Assembly (NCBI GenBank): GCA_965221815.1
Contig: OZ244915.1
Coordinates: 3,311,833-3,375,832, forward strand
Reading direction: 5' to 3'
DNA: 64,000 nucleotides
Source of the DNA: JAPOXR01 sp965221815
Lineage (GTDB): Bacteria; Pseudomonadota; Alphaproteobacteria; Rhodobacterales; Rhodobacteraceae
Below are positions 49,431-59,138 of the stretch, one piece after another. Position 1 is the first letter of the stretch. Each line of letters starts with the position of its first letter. The position numbers and the translations under genes were made by a program. A model generated the notes under the pieces. That model was given only the letters and a program-made list of their open reading frames with translations. It was not told the origin of the DNA and did not search any database.

Positions 49431-51269
49431 ATGACGCCTGATCGATTGACAACAAGAGTTGCGGAAGTTGATGCACGCAGGAGCGGCTGGCGAACGATCA
49501 AAGCTGTTGCGCCTTATCTGTGGCCGGACGACCGTTTCGACCTGCGGGTCCGCGTCGTATTCGCCCTTCTGGCTCTTGCGACAGCAAAAGCCATTACCGT
49601 TGGAACACCTTTCATTTACAAGGCTGCAGTTGATCAGCTCGCGGCCACCGGCAGTGATGATCCATTTTTCCTGTTTGGACTCGGTGCTGTTGCGTTGACC
49701 ATCGCATATGGCGGCGCACGTGTTCTCGGTGTTGGTTTTGATCAACTCAGAGATGTCATTTTTGCCAAAGTCGGACAGCGCGCCCTGCGTCTTCTGGCGC
49801 TGACCACTTTTCGCCATATCCACAAACTGTCCTTACGCTACCATATCACGCGCAAGACAGGAGGACTTTCACGCATTATCGACCGCGGTGTCAAGGGACT
49901 AGAATTTCTACTCCGATTCATGCTGTTTTCCGTCGGGCCACTGATCCTCGAGCTCTGCCTGATCGCGACCATTCTCCTCGTCGTGCTTGATTTTCGGTAT
50001 TTTGCCATCATCACCGGCATCATCGTGGCTTATGTCTGGTTTACCTTCAAGGTCACCGAATGGCGGGTTCAGATCCGTCGCGAAATGAATGATCAGGATA
50101 CTGAGGCCAACCAGAAAGCGGTGGACAGTCTCCTGAACTACGAAACGGTCAAATATTTCAACGCTGAAGATCGGGAATCAGACCGCTACGAGACGTCCAT
50201 GCGTGGTTATGAACAGGCGGCTCTCAGAACCAGCTATTCACTCGCCGCCCTGAATCTCGGTCAGGCCATTCTGATTGCTTCCGGGACTGTTGGCGTGATG
50301 GTGCTGGCCGCCTACGGCGTTCTCAACGGTGATTTGACAGTCGGCGATTTTGTGCTCGTCAACGCCTATATGATCCAGATCACGGTCCCACTCAACTTCC
50401 TTGGAACTGTTTACCGGGAAATCAGACAATCCCTGATTGACATGGGTGATATGTTTGATCTCCTGGAAGTCGGGTTGGATATCGTCGACAGGCCGGATGC
50501 CGTACCACTGGACGTGACGGGCGGCAGAATTGAATTTGACAAGGTGGATTTTGGTTACGATCCGCAGCGCCCAATCCTCAAATCTGTTGATTTATGCATT
50601 GAGCCCGGCCAGATGGTGGCAATCGTCGGCCCTTCCGGTTCCGGCAAGTCCACGATTGGCCGACTGCTGTTTCGTTTTTATGATGTGACGGGGGGTGCCT
50701 TGCGCATTGACGGACAGGATGTTCGTGACGTGCGTCAAGACAGTTTGCACAGCCAGATTGGTATCGTACCGCAAGATACGGTTCTGTTTAACGAAACCAT
50801 TGAATATAATATCGCCTACGGGTTGCCGCATGCGCGTGAAGACGATGTTGTTGCCGCGGCGAAGGCAGCGCAATTGCATGACTTTATTATGGATCTTCCC
50901 GAAGGCTATCAGACGCAGGTCGGAGAACGCGGATTGAAACTGTCAGGAGGCGAAAAACAGCGCGTTGGAATCAGCCGGACTTTGCTCAAGAATCCGCCGA
51001 TTCTGTTGCTTGACGAAGCGACCTCTGCGCTGGACAGTGAAACTGAAAAAGAAATCCAGGCCAGTTTTCAGAAGATCAGCGAGGGGCGAACAGTCATTGC
51101 AATTGCCCACAGGCTCTCGACTATTGTCGAATCCGACCTGATCGTGGTTCTCGAAGAAGGCCGAATCATCGAGCGCGGCAGGCACGAGGAACTGCTCAAT
51201 GCTCACGGGCGCTATGCGGCCATGTGGCACCGTCAACAAGCGGAAGACGCCGAATTGCAGGCGGCTTGA
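49431..51269 (+). CDS. Atm1-type ABC exporter
   Basis: A 612-residue half-transporter with an N-terminal six-helix membrane domain (APYLWPDDRFDLRVRVVFAL, TVGTPFIYKAAVDQLAA) and a nucleotide-binding domain: Walker A GPSGSGKST, Q-loop IVPQDTVLFN, signature LSGGEKQRVGISRTL, Walker B ILLLDEATSALD and the H-loop IAIAHRLSTI. The KAVDSLLNYETVKYFNAEDR segment is diagnostic of Atm1/HMT1/ABCB7 relatives, which move glutathione-linked sulfur or metal conjugates. Homodimer in the inner membrane. Confidence 0.95.
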   Translation: MTPDRLTTRVAEVDARRSGWRTIKAVAPYLWPDDRFDLRVRVVFALLALATAKAITVGTPFIYKAAVDQLAATGSDDPFFLFGLGAVALTIAYGGARVLGVGFDQLRDVIFAKVGQRALRLLALTTFRHIHKLSLRYHITRKTGGLSRIIDRGVKGLEFLLRFMLFSVGPLILELCLIATILLVVLDFRYFAIITGIIVAYVWFTFKVTEWRVQIRREMNDQDTEANQKAVDSLLNYETVKYFNAEDRESDRYETSMRGYEQAALRTSYSLAALNLGQAILIASGTVGVMVLAAYGVLNGDLTVGDFVLVNAYMIQITVPLNFLGTVYREIRQSLIDMGDMFDLLEVGLDIVDRPDAVPLDVTGGRIEFDKVDFGYDPQRPILKSVDLCIEPGQMVAIVGPSGSGKSTIGRLLFRFYDVTGGALRIDGQDVRDVRQDSLHSQIGIVPQDTVLFNETIEYNIAYGLPHAREDDVVAAAKAAQLHDFIMDLPEGYQTQVGERGLKLSGGEKQRVGISRTLLKNPPILLLDEATSALDSETEKEIQASFQKISEGRTVIAIAHRLSTIVESDLIVVLEEGRIIERGRHEELLNAHGRYAAMWHRQQAEDAELQAA

Positions 51270-51316
51270 CGCTATCGGGTCGTTGCTAAGTTAAGTATAT
51301 AAGTCGCATTGCATGG

Positions 51317-51994
51317 CTAAGCTGGGTGAGCACCCAACCCCGTTTCTTCAATCTTGAAAAGATCGGAAAGACGGGTCAGCCTCTGTGAGTCCGGAAGCTC
51401 AAGTTCTCTGCCGCCACCCCAAGGGACAGCACGAAAGATGGCTCCTGCAGCCTCTGCAGTCTTTATGTCGACTTCGGTGTCGCCCACATAGATCCAGGCT
51501 TGCTCGGTCACTTGCATACGTCGAACAACTTCGAGCAGGTGACGCGGGTCGGGCTTGCAGTAGGGCAGGAGATCGGCACCGATGACAGTGTCAAACAGAT
51601 TTGATAGGTTGAGTTCTTCAAGAACACGCAATGTCAGATTGTGCGGCTTGTTGGTGCAGATTCCAAGCCGCGACCCGGCTTGTACCAGGGCAATGAGATC
51701 ATCCCTGACATGCGGAAACAGTTGGGTCCTTGACGCTGGCTCTGCAGCATAATTTGCCAAATACACCGATTGTGCGTGGTCAAGCGCGGCCATGTCCGCA
51801 GGATGGCCGATCGACAGAAATATGTCCTTGAGAAGGGCGCGTGCGCCCCTGCCAATCAGACGCCCGATCACTTCATTGTCCTGAGTCGGCCAGCCTGCAT
51901 CCTCCAGATAGGCATTGACCGCGGCGGCAATGTCAGGAACACTGTCAATCAGCGTGCCGTCGAGGTCAAAAATGACCGCATCAGGCCTTGTCAA
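51317..51994 (-). CDS. HAD phosphatase, phosphoglycolate phosphatase-like
   Basis: The TTG at 51994 overlaps the stop of the xylulokinase gene (TTGA), so this start is preferred over the longer open frame. The 226-residue product has HAD motifs VIFDLDGTLIDS (two catalytic Asp), ICTNKPHN and YVGDTEVDIKTAEAAG, with a lysine in YCKPDPRHL. It resembles Gph, which removes phosphate from 2-phosphoglycolate, but in this pentose operon it may act on another sugar phosphate. Confidence 0.9.
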   Translation of the reverse strand: MTRPDAVIFDLDGTLIDSVPDIAAAVNAYLEDAGWPTQDNEVIGRLIGRGARALLKDIFLSIGHPADMAALDHAQSVYLANYAAEPASRTQLFPHVRDDLIALVQAGSRLGICTNKPHNLTLRVLEELNLSNLFDTVIGADLLPYCKPDPRHLLEVVRRMQVTEQAWIYVGDTEVDIKTAEAAGAIFRAVPWGGGRELELPDSQRLTRLSDLFKIEETGLGAHPA

Positions 51995-53490
51995 TGACCT
52001 TGCTCCAATTCTGTCAGAGCATGAAAATGACCGCTTAGGCTGCCATACAGACGGGTATAGATCTGATATGTCTGGCGGTAGATGCCGACATCTGCTGGAA
52101 TGGGATCGTCGCGCGTCAGTTCGCGACAACATTGTGCCGCTTCTTCCACATGATTCCACGCTTTCTGAGAGATTCCGGCCAGTAATGCCGCGCCAAAAGC
52201 GCCGCCTTCAGCTGCACCCTCGGCAGTGACAACCGGGCAGTCAAACAATCCGGCCTGAATCTGCCGCCACAATTGAGATTGCGAACCGCCTCCCGAAGTG
52301 ATCACCAGGTCTCCCTGCTGCCCCATTTTTTGCATGATCTGGTACATATCGAAGAGTGAATAAACGGCACTCTCGAGAACTGCGCGGATCATATGCCGTT
52401 GATCATGCCGGGCGGTCAGCCCAACAAAGGCACCACGTGCCAGAGGGTCAGGGTGCGGGCAGCGTTCGCCATTCAGGTATGGAAGAAATATCAGGCCACC
52501 AGCACCCGCAGGAACTTCGCCCGCAGCCCGCGTCATCGCATCATAGCTGGCATGAGGATCAAGGGTTGAACGCAACCAGGCCAGTGCACCGCCAGCGTTC
52601 ATGGATACGCCCATACAATGCCAGAGATCCGGTGCGGCATTGCAGAAGACCTGAAGGCGTGCCCCCGGATTTTCTGCCGGTGACTGCAATGCACAGGCGG
52701 CGATGCCAGCTGTGCCGATGGTTGTCTGCAGGGTGCCTGGCCGGGCGACTCCTGACCCCAGAGTTTGTGCGACCGCATCGCCAGCCCCGCCGATAACGGG
52801 CGTTCCGGCAATCAGACCGAAAAGCCGTGCACCCTGTCGCGAGACGGTTCCACTGACGATATCCGACTCATGGCACACCGGCAAAATTGACCGATCAAAA
52901 TCCAGTCGATCAATCAGTTTATCGGCCCAACATCTGCGCCGGACATCAAACAGCCCGGTTCCGGAGGCATCAGAAACTTCTGTGGCATATTCGCCCGTCA
53001 TTACCAGACGGAGATAGTCTTTTGGATTCAGCGCATGTGCGACCCGCGCAAAAAGCATCGGTTCATGCTTGCGCATCCACAGTATCTTGCCTCCCGTATA
53101 GCCGACAAGCATCCGGTTGCCGGTCAGTTTCAGCATGGCTTCGGTGCCACCAGCCAAGTCTTCAGCTTTTAAGGCCTCGCTTCCGTTGCGTTGATCATTC
53201 CACAATATTGCCGGGCGAATGGTCTGGCCGTCTGCATCAATGGGGGTCAAACCATGCATCTGCCCTGACAGGCCGATTGCTTGAATTCCTTCCGCCGGGA
53301 ATTGCTGGACAATACCATTGATGGCGTGACGCACAGCTTCAATCCAACAGGCAGGATCCTGTTCTGTCCATCCTGGTTTCGGCTGCAAGATTCCATATTC
53401 TGCGCTGCAGTCGGCCAGAACCTGGCCTTCAGGCGACAGGACGAGTGCCTTGCAAGCCGATGTGCCGATATCGATTCCCAGAAATGACAT
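51991..53490 (-). CDS. xylB: Xylulokinase
   Basis: A 499-residue FGGY kinase. MSFLGIDIGTSACKALVLSP is the first phosphate-binding motif, followed by GWTEQDPACWIEAVRHAI, AIGLSGQMHGLTPID, PAILWNDQRN and the second signature VITSGGGSQSQLWRQIQAGL. The GQMHGL motif with catalytic Asp downstream (IGGAGDAVAQTLGSG) marks xylulokinase rather than glycerol kinase. It phosphorylates D-xylulose. It is followed by the coupled HAD gene and preceded, two bases away, by an aldehyde dehydrogenase gene. Confidence 0.94.
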   Translation of the reverse strand: MSFLGIDIGTSACKALVLSPEGQVLADCSAEYGILQPKPGWTEQDPACWIEAVRHAINGIVQQFPAEGIQAIGLSGQMHGLTPIDADGQTIRPAILWNDQRNGSEALKAEDLAGGTEAMLKLTGNRMLVGYTGGKILWMRKHEPMLFARVAHALNPKDYLRLVMTGEYATEVSDASGTGLFDVRRRCWADKLIDRLDFDRSILPVCHESDIVSGTVSRQGARLFGLIAGTPVIGGAGDAVAQTLGSGVARPGTLQTTIGTAGIAACALQSPAENPGARLQVFCNAAPDLWHCMGVSMNAGGALAWLRSTLDPHASYDAMTRAAGEVPAGAGGLIFLPYLNGERCPHPDPLARGAFVGLTARHDQRHMIRAVLESAVYSLFDMYQIMQKMGQQGDLVITSGGGSQSQLWRQIQAGLFDCPVVTAEGAAEGGAFGAALLAGISQKAWNHVEEAAQCCRELTRDDPIPADVGIYRQTYQIYTRLYGSLSGHFHALTELEQGH

Positions 53491-53492
53491 GA

Positions 53493-54968
53493 CTAACTGA
53501 TTCCTGAAAGGTCATAACGGGTGCGAATATGTTTGACGCTCATATATTCCAACATACCCTCCCGACCATGTTCACAGCCAATTCCGGAATCCTTTCGTCC
53601 GCCATAAGGGACATTGATGATGCCCGGGTCAATATTGTTGATCGCCACATTGCCGCAATTCAGACGCCGTGACAGATAATGGATTTCATCCGCCTTGCGG
53701 GCATAAATATAGGCGGCAAGCCCGTAACGGGTGTCATTGGCCAGGGCCACAGCTTCGGATAAATGATCAAACGGTGCCACACCGGCAATCGGTCCAAATG
53801 TTTCCTCGGTCATGATCTTCATGTCATGCGTGCAATCGGCTAGAGAGGTCGGACGAAAAAAATGACCATGCGCAAAATTCGGCCCTTTTGGCGGGGATCC
53901 ACCGGCTGTCAAACGCGCACCTTTCGTGATTGCATCATGGAGATGATCAACGGTCTTCGATAATGTTTCGGTTGAAACCATGGCGCCCAGATCAGCATTG
54001 GGATTCTCCAGGCCGTTGGCGACGGTCAAATTCTCCGCTGCCTGACTGAATTGTTCGATGAAGGCATCATAGAGCGGGCGTGCGACATAGATCCGATTGA
54101 CAGAAATACAAATCTGCCCGCAATTTCGAAAGGCACGACGCACTGCGCCAGCGACGGCGGCCGGAAGATCAGCACTTTCTGTCACAATCAGCGGGCAGTT
54201 TCCTCCCAACTCGAGTGACATATGTTTGATATTTGTCGCTGAGCGCTGGATATGAAGCCCGGTGGCAGACGAGCCGGTGAAAGCCACTTTTCTGATGTCT
54301 TGATGCTCGACCAATGCCTGTCCGACAGTCTCTCCCAGTCCACAGACAATATTGACGACACCATCAGGAATTTCAGCCTCGATACATTTGGCACCGATTG
54401 CGAGGGCGGTAAACGGTGTGATTTCAGCAGGTTTGATGACAATGGTACAGCCGGCGGCGAGGGCGCCGCCCAGTTTCCAGCCGACCAGCTCTGCAGGATA
54501 GTTCCACGGTGTAATCGCAGCGACGATTCCGATCGGCTCGTGAACAAGCACGGATTCATGATTCGTCGAATCATTGAGAATGGTTTCACCGCGAACGCGC
54601 GTTGCTTCTTCTGCGTAGAACTGGCAGATTTCTGCGAGCTTGACAAATTCATCACGCGCTTCGTTGAACGGCTTTCCCTGTTCGCGCGTCATGATATGAG
54701 CCAGTTCGTGCAGATCCTGCCTGATCAGATCACCCAGGCGATGCAGGTAAACTGCCCGTTCTTTGGCAGGGCGTCCGGCCCACGATTCAAAGCTATGCTT
54801 TGCAGCTCTGACAGCTGCGTTCACTTCGCCCTGCGTGGCATGACCTGATGTTCCCACGATGTCCCCGGTTGCCGGGTTATGGACAGGAATGTCAGCTCTC
54901 ACCGCTGCGACGAGGCAGCCATCAATGAGAAACTTGCCGTCGAGATGTTCCATCATGGGATTTTTCAT
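53493..54968 (-). CDS. NAD(P)-dependent aldehyde dehydrogenase
   Basis: The frame is open to 55022; ATG at 54968 (MKNPMMEHLDGKFLIDG) is a more likely start, though no strong ribosome site is visible. The roughly 491-residue enzyme has AAITPWNYPAELVGWKLGGA, the Glu in LELGGNCPLI and the catalytic Cys in FRNCGQICISVNRIYV, plus EETFGPIAGVAPFD near the end. It resembles succinate-semialdehyde/glycolaldehyde-type dehydrogenases. Within the pentose locus it may oxidise glycolaldehyde or a sugar aldehyde. Confidence 0.9.
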   Translation of the reverse strand: MKNPMMEHLDGKFLIDGCLVAAVRADIPVHNPATGDIVGTSGHATQGEVNAAVRAAKHSFESWAGRPAKERAVYLHRLGDLIRQDLHELAHIMTREQGKPFNEARDEFVKLAEICQFYAEEATRVRGETILNDSTNHESVLVHEPIGIVAAITPWNYPAELVGWKLGGALAAGCTIVIKPAEITPFTALAIGAKCIEAEIPDGVVNIVCGLGETVGQALVEHQDIRKVAFTGSSATGLHIQRSATNIKHMSLELGGNCPLIVTESADLPAAVAGAVRRAFRNCGQICISVNRIYVARPLYDAFIEQFSQAAENLTVANGLENPNADLGAMVSTETLSKTVDHLHDAITKGARLTAGGSPPKGPNFAHGHFFRPTSLADCTHDMKIMTEETFGPIAGVAPFDHLSEAVALANDTRYGLAAYIYARKADEIHYLSRRLNCGNVAINNIDPGIINVPYGGRKDSGIGCEHGREGMLEYMSVKHIRTRYDLSGIS

Positions 54969-55081
54969 AGCAAACAGACAGTCATTCGCAAAGATGGTGA
55001 CAACATTTGTCAGGAGACCCATATGGCATCACGGGCCTGTGATGGAAACCTAATTGCGTAAGGTTTCTCAAGCCGCTCACC

Positions 55082-55732
55082 TCAAAACCCCGTTTCCGGG
55101 GGCCAGTCGATAGTCATATCTGCCGGCTGGCTTTCACGGCGGACCAGTTCCGCATTCGGCAGATCGTTGCATTCTATTTTTCGGGTTGCTTCCAAAGAAG
55201 AGAGATGTTGCCAGCGTTCAGCAAGCCTCTTCTCAATAATCTCGGCGGGGACGTCCAAATAGACTGTCAGGTCAAAACTCCGTTTCAGTTTGTCCCAGGG
55301 TGACTGCCCGAGCAACAGATAATTTCCCTCGACGATCACATGGCGGACGTTGGTATCGATGAGCCGTGCACCAGCGCGGGAGATTTCGAGGTCGCGGTCA
55401 AATACAGGAACCGCGACAGCTGTGTCATTGTTACGGCGTAGGCGCGACAGGATGTGTGATAATCCGGCAATGTCAAAAGTATGCGGCGCACCTTTTCTGT
55501 GTAACCATCCTTTTGATATAAGGACCTGATTGTCGAAATGGAATCCATCCATCGGTAAAACCGCCGCATCATTCGGCTGCCTTTCGTTCAATTGGCGGGC
55601 AAGCTGGTCGGCAAATGTCGACTTTCCGGAAGCGGGCGGCCCTGCCACTGCGATCATGCAACGCCGGTGTTCGGCGCATTGATGCATTGCCTCAATGAGT
55701 TTCTCTATTTCCGGTGAGTTGTCACGAAACAT
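55082..55732 (-). CDS. FrcK-like sugar kinase (uridine kinase/PanK fold)
   Basis: ATG at 55732 is chosen; the frame is open to 55795. The 216-residue protein has Walker A AVAGPPASGKSTFADQLARQ, PMDGFHFDNQVLISKGWLHR, KGAPHTFDIAG and VIVEGNYLLL. This pattern is that of the nucleoside/nucleotide kinase-family proteins called FrcK in the rhizobial fructose operon frcBCAK. The order here (binding protein, permease, ATPase, kinase) is the same as in frcBCAK, so it probably phosphorylates the imported sugar. Confidence 0.85.
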   Translation of the reverse strand: MFRDNSPEIEKLIEAMHQCAEHRRCMIAVAGPPASGKSTFADQLARQLNERQPNDAAVLPMDGFHFDNQVLISKGWLHRKGAPHTFDIAGLSHILSRLRRNNDTAVAVPVFDRDLEISRAGARLIDTNVRHVIVEGNYLLLGQSPWDKLKRSFDLTVYLDVPAEIIEKRLAERWQHLSSLEATRKIECNDLPNAELVRRESQPADMTIDWPPETGF

Positions 55733-55883
55733 ACCAAGCCTACGAACAACAATCTCTCTCACCCCTGTCATTATGTGCAGATAACATGTGGTCATGCATG
55801 CGGTTTTGATTCCTGATCACCCGCCCTGACACTGATCATATGTGCAAACTGGTCAGCAATTCGCAACGGACTTGGGTTTGTGT

Positions 55884-56627
55884 TTATTCATGTGCGCCGA
55901 CGATGTATGAGACAACTTCGGCCATATCTGTCCGATCTTTTTTCAGGTCAGCGATGACGTTGCCGCGCCGCAACACGACCACGCGGTCACAGGCCTTGAA
56001 GACATCGTTCAATCGGTGACTGATCAGAATTGTGGCAATACCCTCCTCACGCATTTGGCGGATCAACCTGAGGACGCTTTCCACCTCACGAACGGCCAGC
56101 GCCGCGGTCGGTTCATCCATGATGACGAGCTTTGGCTTGAAAGTCAGAGCACGGGCGATGGCGATGGTCTGCTGCTGTCCCCCTGACAGCATACCTACAG
56201 GGATCTGGATTGACGGGATCTGCACACCAAGACTGTCAATCATCCGCTGCGCTTCCGCGTCAATTCTTGCCTTGTCAACGAAGGCAGGAAGGATCCCGAG
56301 AAACCGTTTGGTTGGCTCACGACCAAGAAAAATATTGTTTGCGACATCCTGTTGCGGTGCGAGCGCAAGATCCTGGTAGATCATTTCGATACCAGCTTCA
56401 CGTCTGGAACCGGGATCCAAATCTGTGATCTCATCTCCATCGAAGGTAATGTGTCCGCTATCGGTCGCATAAACCCCGGAAATGGTTTTCATCAGGGTCG
56501 ATTTACCCGCGCCATTATCTCCGACCAGCCCGACAACCTCGCCAGCCTCGACCGCCAGATCGACACCTCTCAGCACCTGTACCGGGCCAAAGCTGCGTTC
56601 AATTCCCGACAGCTCCAGAAGACTCAT
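55884..56627 (-). CDS. Sugar ABC transporter ATP-binding protein (single domain)
   Basis: A 247-residue ATPase with Walker A GDNGAGKST, signature SGGQQQTIAIARAL, Walker B LVIMDEPTAAL and H-loop LISHRLNDV. It has one nucleotide-binding domain, as FrcA does, rather than the tandem domains of RbsA/XylG. Its start overlaps the permease stop by four bases. It drives the CUT2-type importer formed with its neighbours. Confidence 0.94.
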   Translation of the reverse strand: MSLLELSGIERSFGPVQVLRGVDLAVEAGEVVGLVGDNGAGKSTLMKTISGVYATDSGHITFDGDEITDLDPGSRREAGIEMIYQDLALAPQQDVANNIFLGREPTKRFLGILPAFVDKARIDAEAQRMIDSLGVQIPSIQIPVGMLSGGQQQTIAIARALTFKPKLVIMDEPTAALAVREVESVLRLIRQMREEGIATILISHRLNDVFKACDRVVVLRRGNVIADLKKDRTDMAEVVSYIVGAHE

Positions 56628-57595
56628 TGTGCCCGCCTTCCGCGTGCTCGAATCTGATCCAGCCAGACCGCAGCGATCAAGACGGTGCCAATGGCCATCT
56701 GTTGATAATAGGCCTGCACCGCCATCAGATTCAATCCGTTCTGCAGGACTCCCATGATCAATGCGCCGATCATGGTTCCAAGAATTGAACCGCGTCCTCC
56801 AAAGAGATTGGTGCCGCCGATAATGGCAGCGGTAATCGCCAACAACTCATAGTTGAGGCCTGCGGTGGGGTCACCGGTATTGACTCGTGCAGTAAACACA
56901 AGACCCGCGATGCCAGCCATCAATCCAGCGATCGTATACAGGGCCATACGTTGACGATTAACATTGATTCCTGTTGCCCGCGCCGAATCTTCATTGTCTC
57001 CCAGAGCCAGCGTGTGATGACCAAACGGGGTATGGGCAAGAACATAATGTGACACCAGAGCGACTGCGGCAAAAATGAATACCGGTGTCGGCACGCCCCA
57101 TGGGCGCGCTTGACCCAGAAACAGAATTTCTGCGGGGAGACCATAAATCCCGCGCCCGTCGGAAATGATCAATGCCAGTCCACGCGCGATACCCAACATT
57201 CCAAGCGTGACAATAAATGCGGGAACGGCACCACGCGTGACCACAAAACCATTGACAGCTCCGGCCGCCGCCCCGGCTGCCAGGGATCCAATGATGGCGA
57301 AATACCAAGGGAATTCCAATGTCACCACCAGCGATGCGCCGGCAACTGAGGCGAGGCCAAGGACTGAGCCCAGTGAGAGGTCAATCCCAGCCGCACTGAT
57401 GACGAAAGTCGCCCCGATAGCCAGAATGCCAAAGGTCGCCGAAGCAAGAATGATATTGAACAAGTTACTTGCGGTCAGAAAAACCCGCACACCACTTCCG
57501 GTTACGGGAGACAGGATGGCCATCACAATCGCAAGTGCCGCAAGGACAGCGAGCGACTCCACCCGCACATGGGTTCTTTCAAGAAACCGCAACAT
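56624..57595 (-). CDS. Sugar ABC transporter permease (CUT2)
   Basis: ATG at 57595 is preferred; a TTG at 57646 is possible. The 323-residue protein has eight to ten transmembrane segments with the RbsC/FrcC features FVISAAGIDLSLGSVLGLAS, AVNGFVVTRGAVPAFIVTLG, LGDNEDSARATGINV and IGGTNLFGGRGSILGTMIGA. It is the membrane channel of the importer, in one operon with the binding protein and the ATPase. Confidence 0.94.
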   Translation of the reverse strand: MLRFLERTHVRVESLAVLAALAIVMAILSPVTGSGVRVFLTASNLFNIILASATFGILAIGATFVISAAGIDLSLGSVLGLASVAGASLVVTLEFPWYFAIIGSLAAGAAAGAVNGFVVTRGAVPAFIVTLGMLGIARGLALIISDGRGIYGLPAEILFLGQARPWGVPTPVFIFAAVALVSHYVLAHTPFGHHTLALGDNEDSARATGINVNRQRMALYTIAGLMAGIAGLVFTARVNTGDPTAGLNYELLAITAAIIGGTNLFGGRGSILGTMIGALIMGVLQNGLNLMAVQAYYQQMAIGTVLIAAVWLDQIRARGRRAQ

Positions 57596-57651
57596 CTGAG
57601 AAACTTTTGCATGACGGGTCGGTCTGCAATGCAGACCAACCCGCAAATGGT

Positions 57652-58611
57652 TTACTTGACGAACTCCAGCATTGGCTCGGTACCGTCTTCAAGGACTGAC
57701 TTTGTCAGCACCAATGTCGGAACATAGATCCAGTCGTCAGCTGGTGGCCTTCCTTCCTTCATCGCCCTCACCATTTCCACCGATTGTTTGCCGACCAGGT
57801 AGGGAAGCTGCGCGACAGAAGCATTCAGACGTCCGGCCTTGATGGACTTGACAGCATCGGAGTTGCCATCCACGCCAATAACGATCACCTGGTCACCCTT
57901 GCCAGCGGCATAAACGGTTTCAATTGATCCAAGAGCCATCCCATCATTGGCGGCAAATACAGCAACAAGGTCGGGATGCGATGTCAGGATATCGTTGGTG
58001 ATGTTTGCAGCCTTGCCGCGATCCCAGTCACCGGGCAACGAGGCTACGATCTCTAGGCCAGGGGCCAGTTCGCTGAGTTTTTCAGCAAAGCCGCGGGCGC
58101 GTTTTTGACCCGTGATATTGCCCGATAGACCTTCGATGACAAGGACTGGACCCGTCGTGTCTGCACCGATCTGGTCGACCAACCATTCGGCACCTTGAGC
58201 ACCAGCTGCCACATTGTCGGAACCGATGGAGAATGCGATATCCACACCGGCCTCGGCGGCAATGGCATGGTCAAGATTACCATCCAAATCGACAACCGGA
58301 ATGCCCATATCATTGGCACGTTTCAGACAGGGAAGCAATATTGTGGAGTTGATCGCAGCAGTGATCATCGCATCCGGCTGACGTTCGAGCATGGTATGGC
58401 ACACGTTGAGTTGAGGCTCAGCCGCCTGGTCACTTTCAACCGCCTGGAGAAAATACTCCACCCCGGCTTCCTGTGCGCCTTCCCGCACACCAAGTTCCAT
58501 CGCCCCCCAAAACGGGTTGGAAAGCGTTTTCATCAATACGCCGTATGTTTCTGCCTGTGCCGGGACAGCAAGAAGAGCCGTCACAGCGGCCACTGTTAAC
58601 TTTCTGAACAT
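57652..58611 (-). CDS. Sugar ABC transporter periplasmic binding protein
   Basis: A 319-residue type I binding protein (ribose/allose group). The signal peptide is FRKLTVAAVTALLAVPAQA. The mature part shows KTLSNPFWGAMELGVREGAQ, PVVDLDGNLDHAIA, GLSGNITGQKRARGFAEKL and VFAANDGMALGSIETVYA, with Asp and Asn residues at the usual sugar-contact sites. First gene of the transporter operon. The sugar may be a pentose, given the nearby xylulokinase, or fructose/ribose. Confidence 0.94.
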   Translation of the reverse strand: MFRKLTVAAVTALLAVPAQAETYGVLMKTLSNPFWGAMELGVREGAQEAGVEYFLQAVESDQAAEPQLNVCHTMLERQPDAMITAAINSTILLPCLKRANDMGIPVVDLDGNLDHAIAAEAGVDIAFSIGSDNVAAGAQGAEWLVDQIGADTTGPVLVIEGLSGNITGQKRARGFAEKLSELAPGLEIVASLPGDWDRGKAANITNDILTSHPDLVAVFAANDGMALGSIETVYAAGKGDQVIVIGVDGNSDAVKSIKAGRLNASVAQLPYLVGKQSVEMVRAMKEGRPPADDWIYVPTLVLTKSVLEDGTEPMLEFVK

Positions 58612-59138
58612 GTGTTTTTCACTCCTATTTCAAATTTTGCGCTTACTGTTGTAGATTCACGTGACACTGCATCCGAGACTGAAAACACGTATTCTCCGTC
58701 ACCATCATCTGTGATGTCGCGCGGATAATGGCATTCTGACAGTCCGGTTTCCAGTTGCAGCATCGCGTACAAGCTAGATTATGGGTAGGGGCTTGTCCAC
58801 AAATTTGCACCTCAAACTATGGACTCAGCTTCGTTTCCAAAGACCAGAGACCGTCAACGGACATCAGTGGCCGACTGTTGCCCGAGCCTATTCATTTGCC
58901 TGAATTCATGGCAGGTGCCAGGGTTGCTTGTGCGACGATTGCGACCAGAAAACCGGAAGCTTCAATGGCTCATCGTTTGACATCTCTCCATTTTGTAGGG
59001 CGCTGGCGATCAACCCTTGTCTCGGCAGAAAATTAAATCGTTGAATTGCGGGGTTTCGAGACGGAAATGTCGTTCTGTCTGATTGTCTGCGGTCCTGCGG
59101 TGACAGCCGGGGTTGAAATGGATGCCGATACCTAACAG
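58612..59138. other. Intergenic region, no gene seen
   Basis: Upstream region of the sugar ABC operon. Open frames are short and lack ribosome sites. A regulator for the operon is not encoded here. Confidence 0.4.
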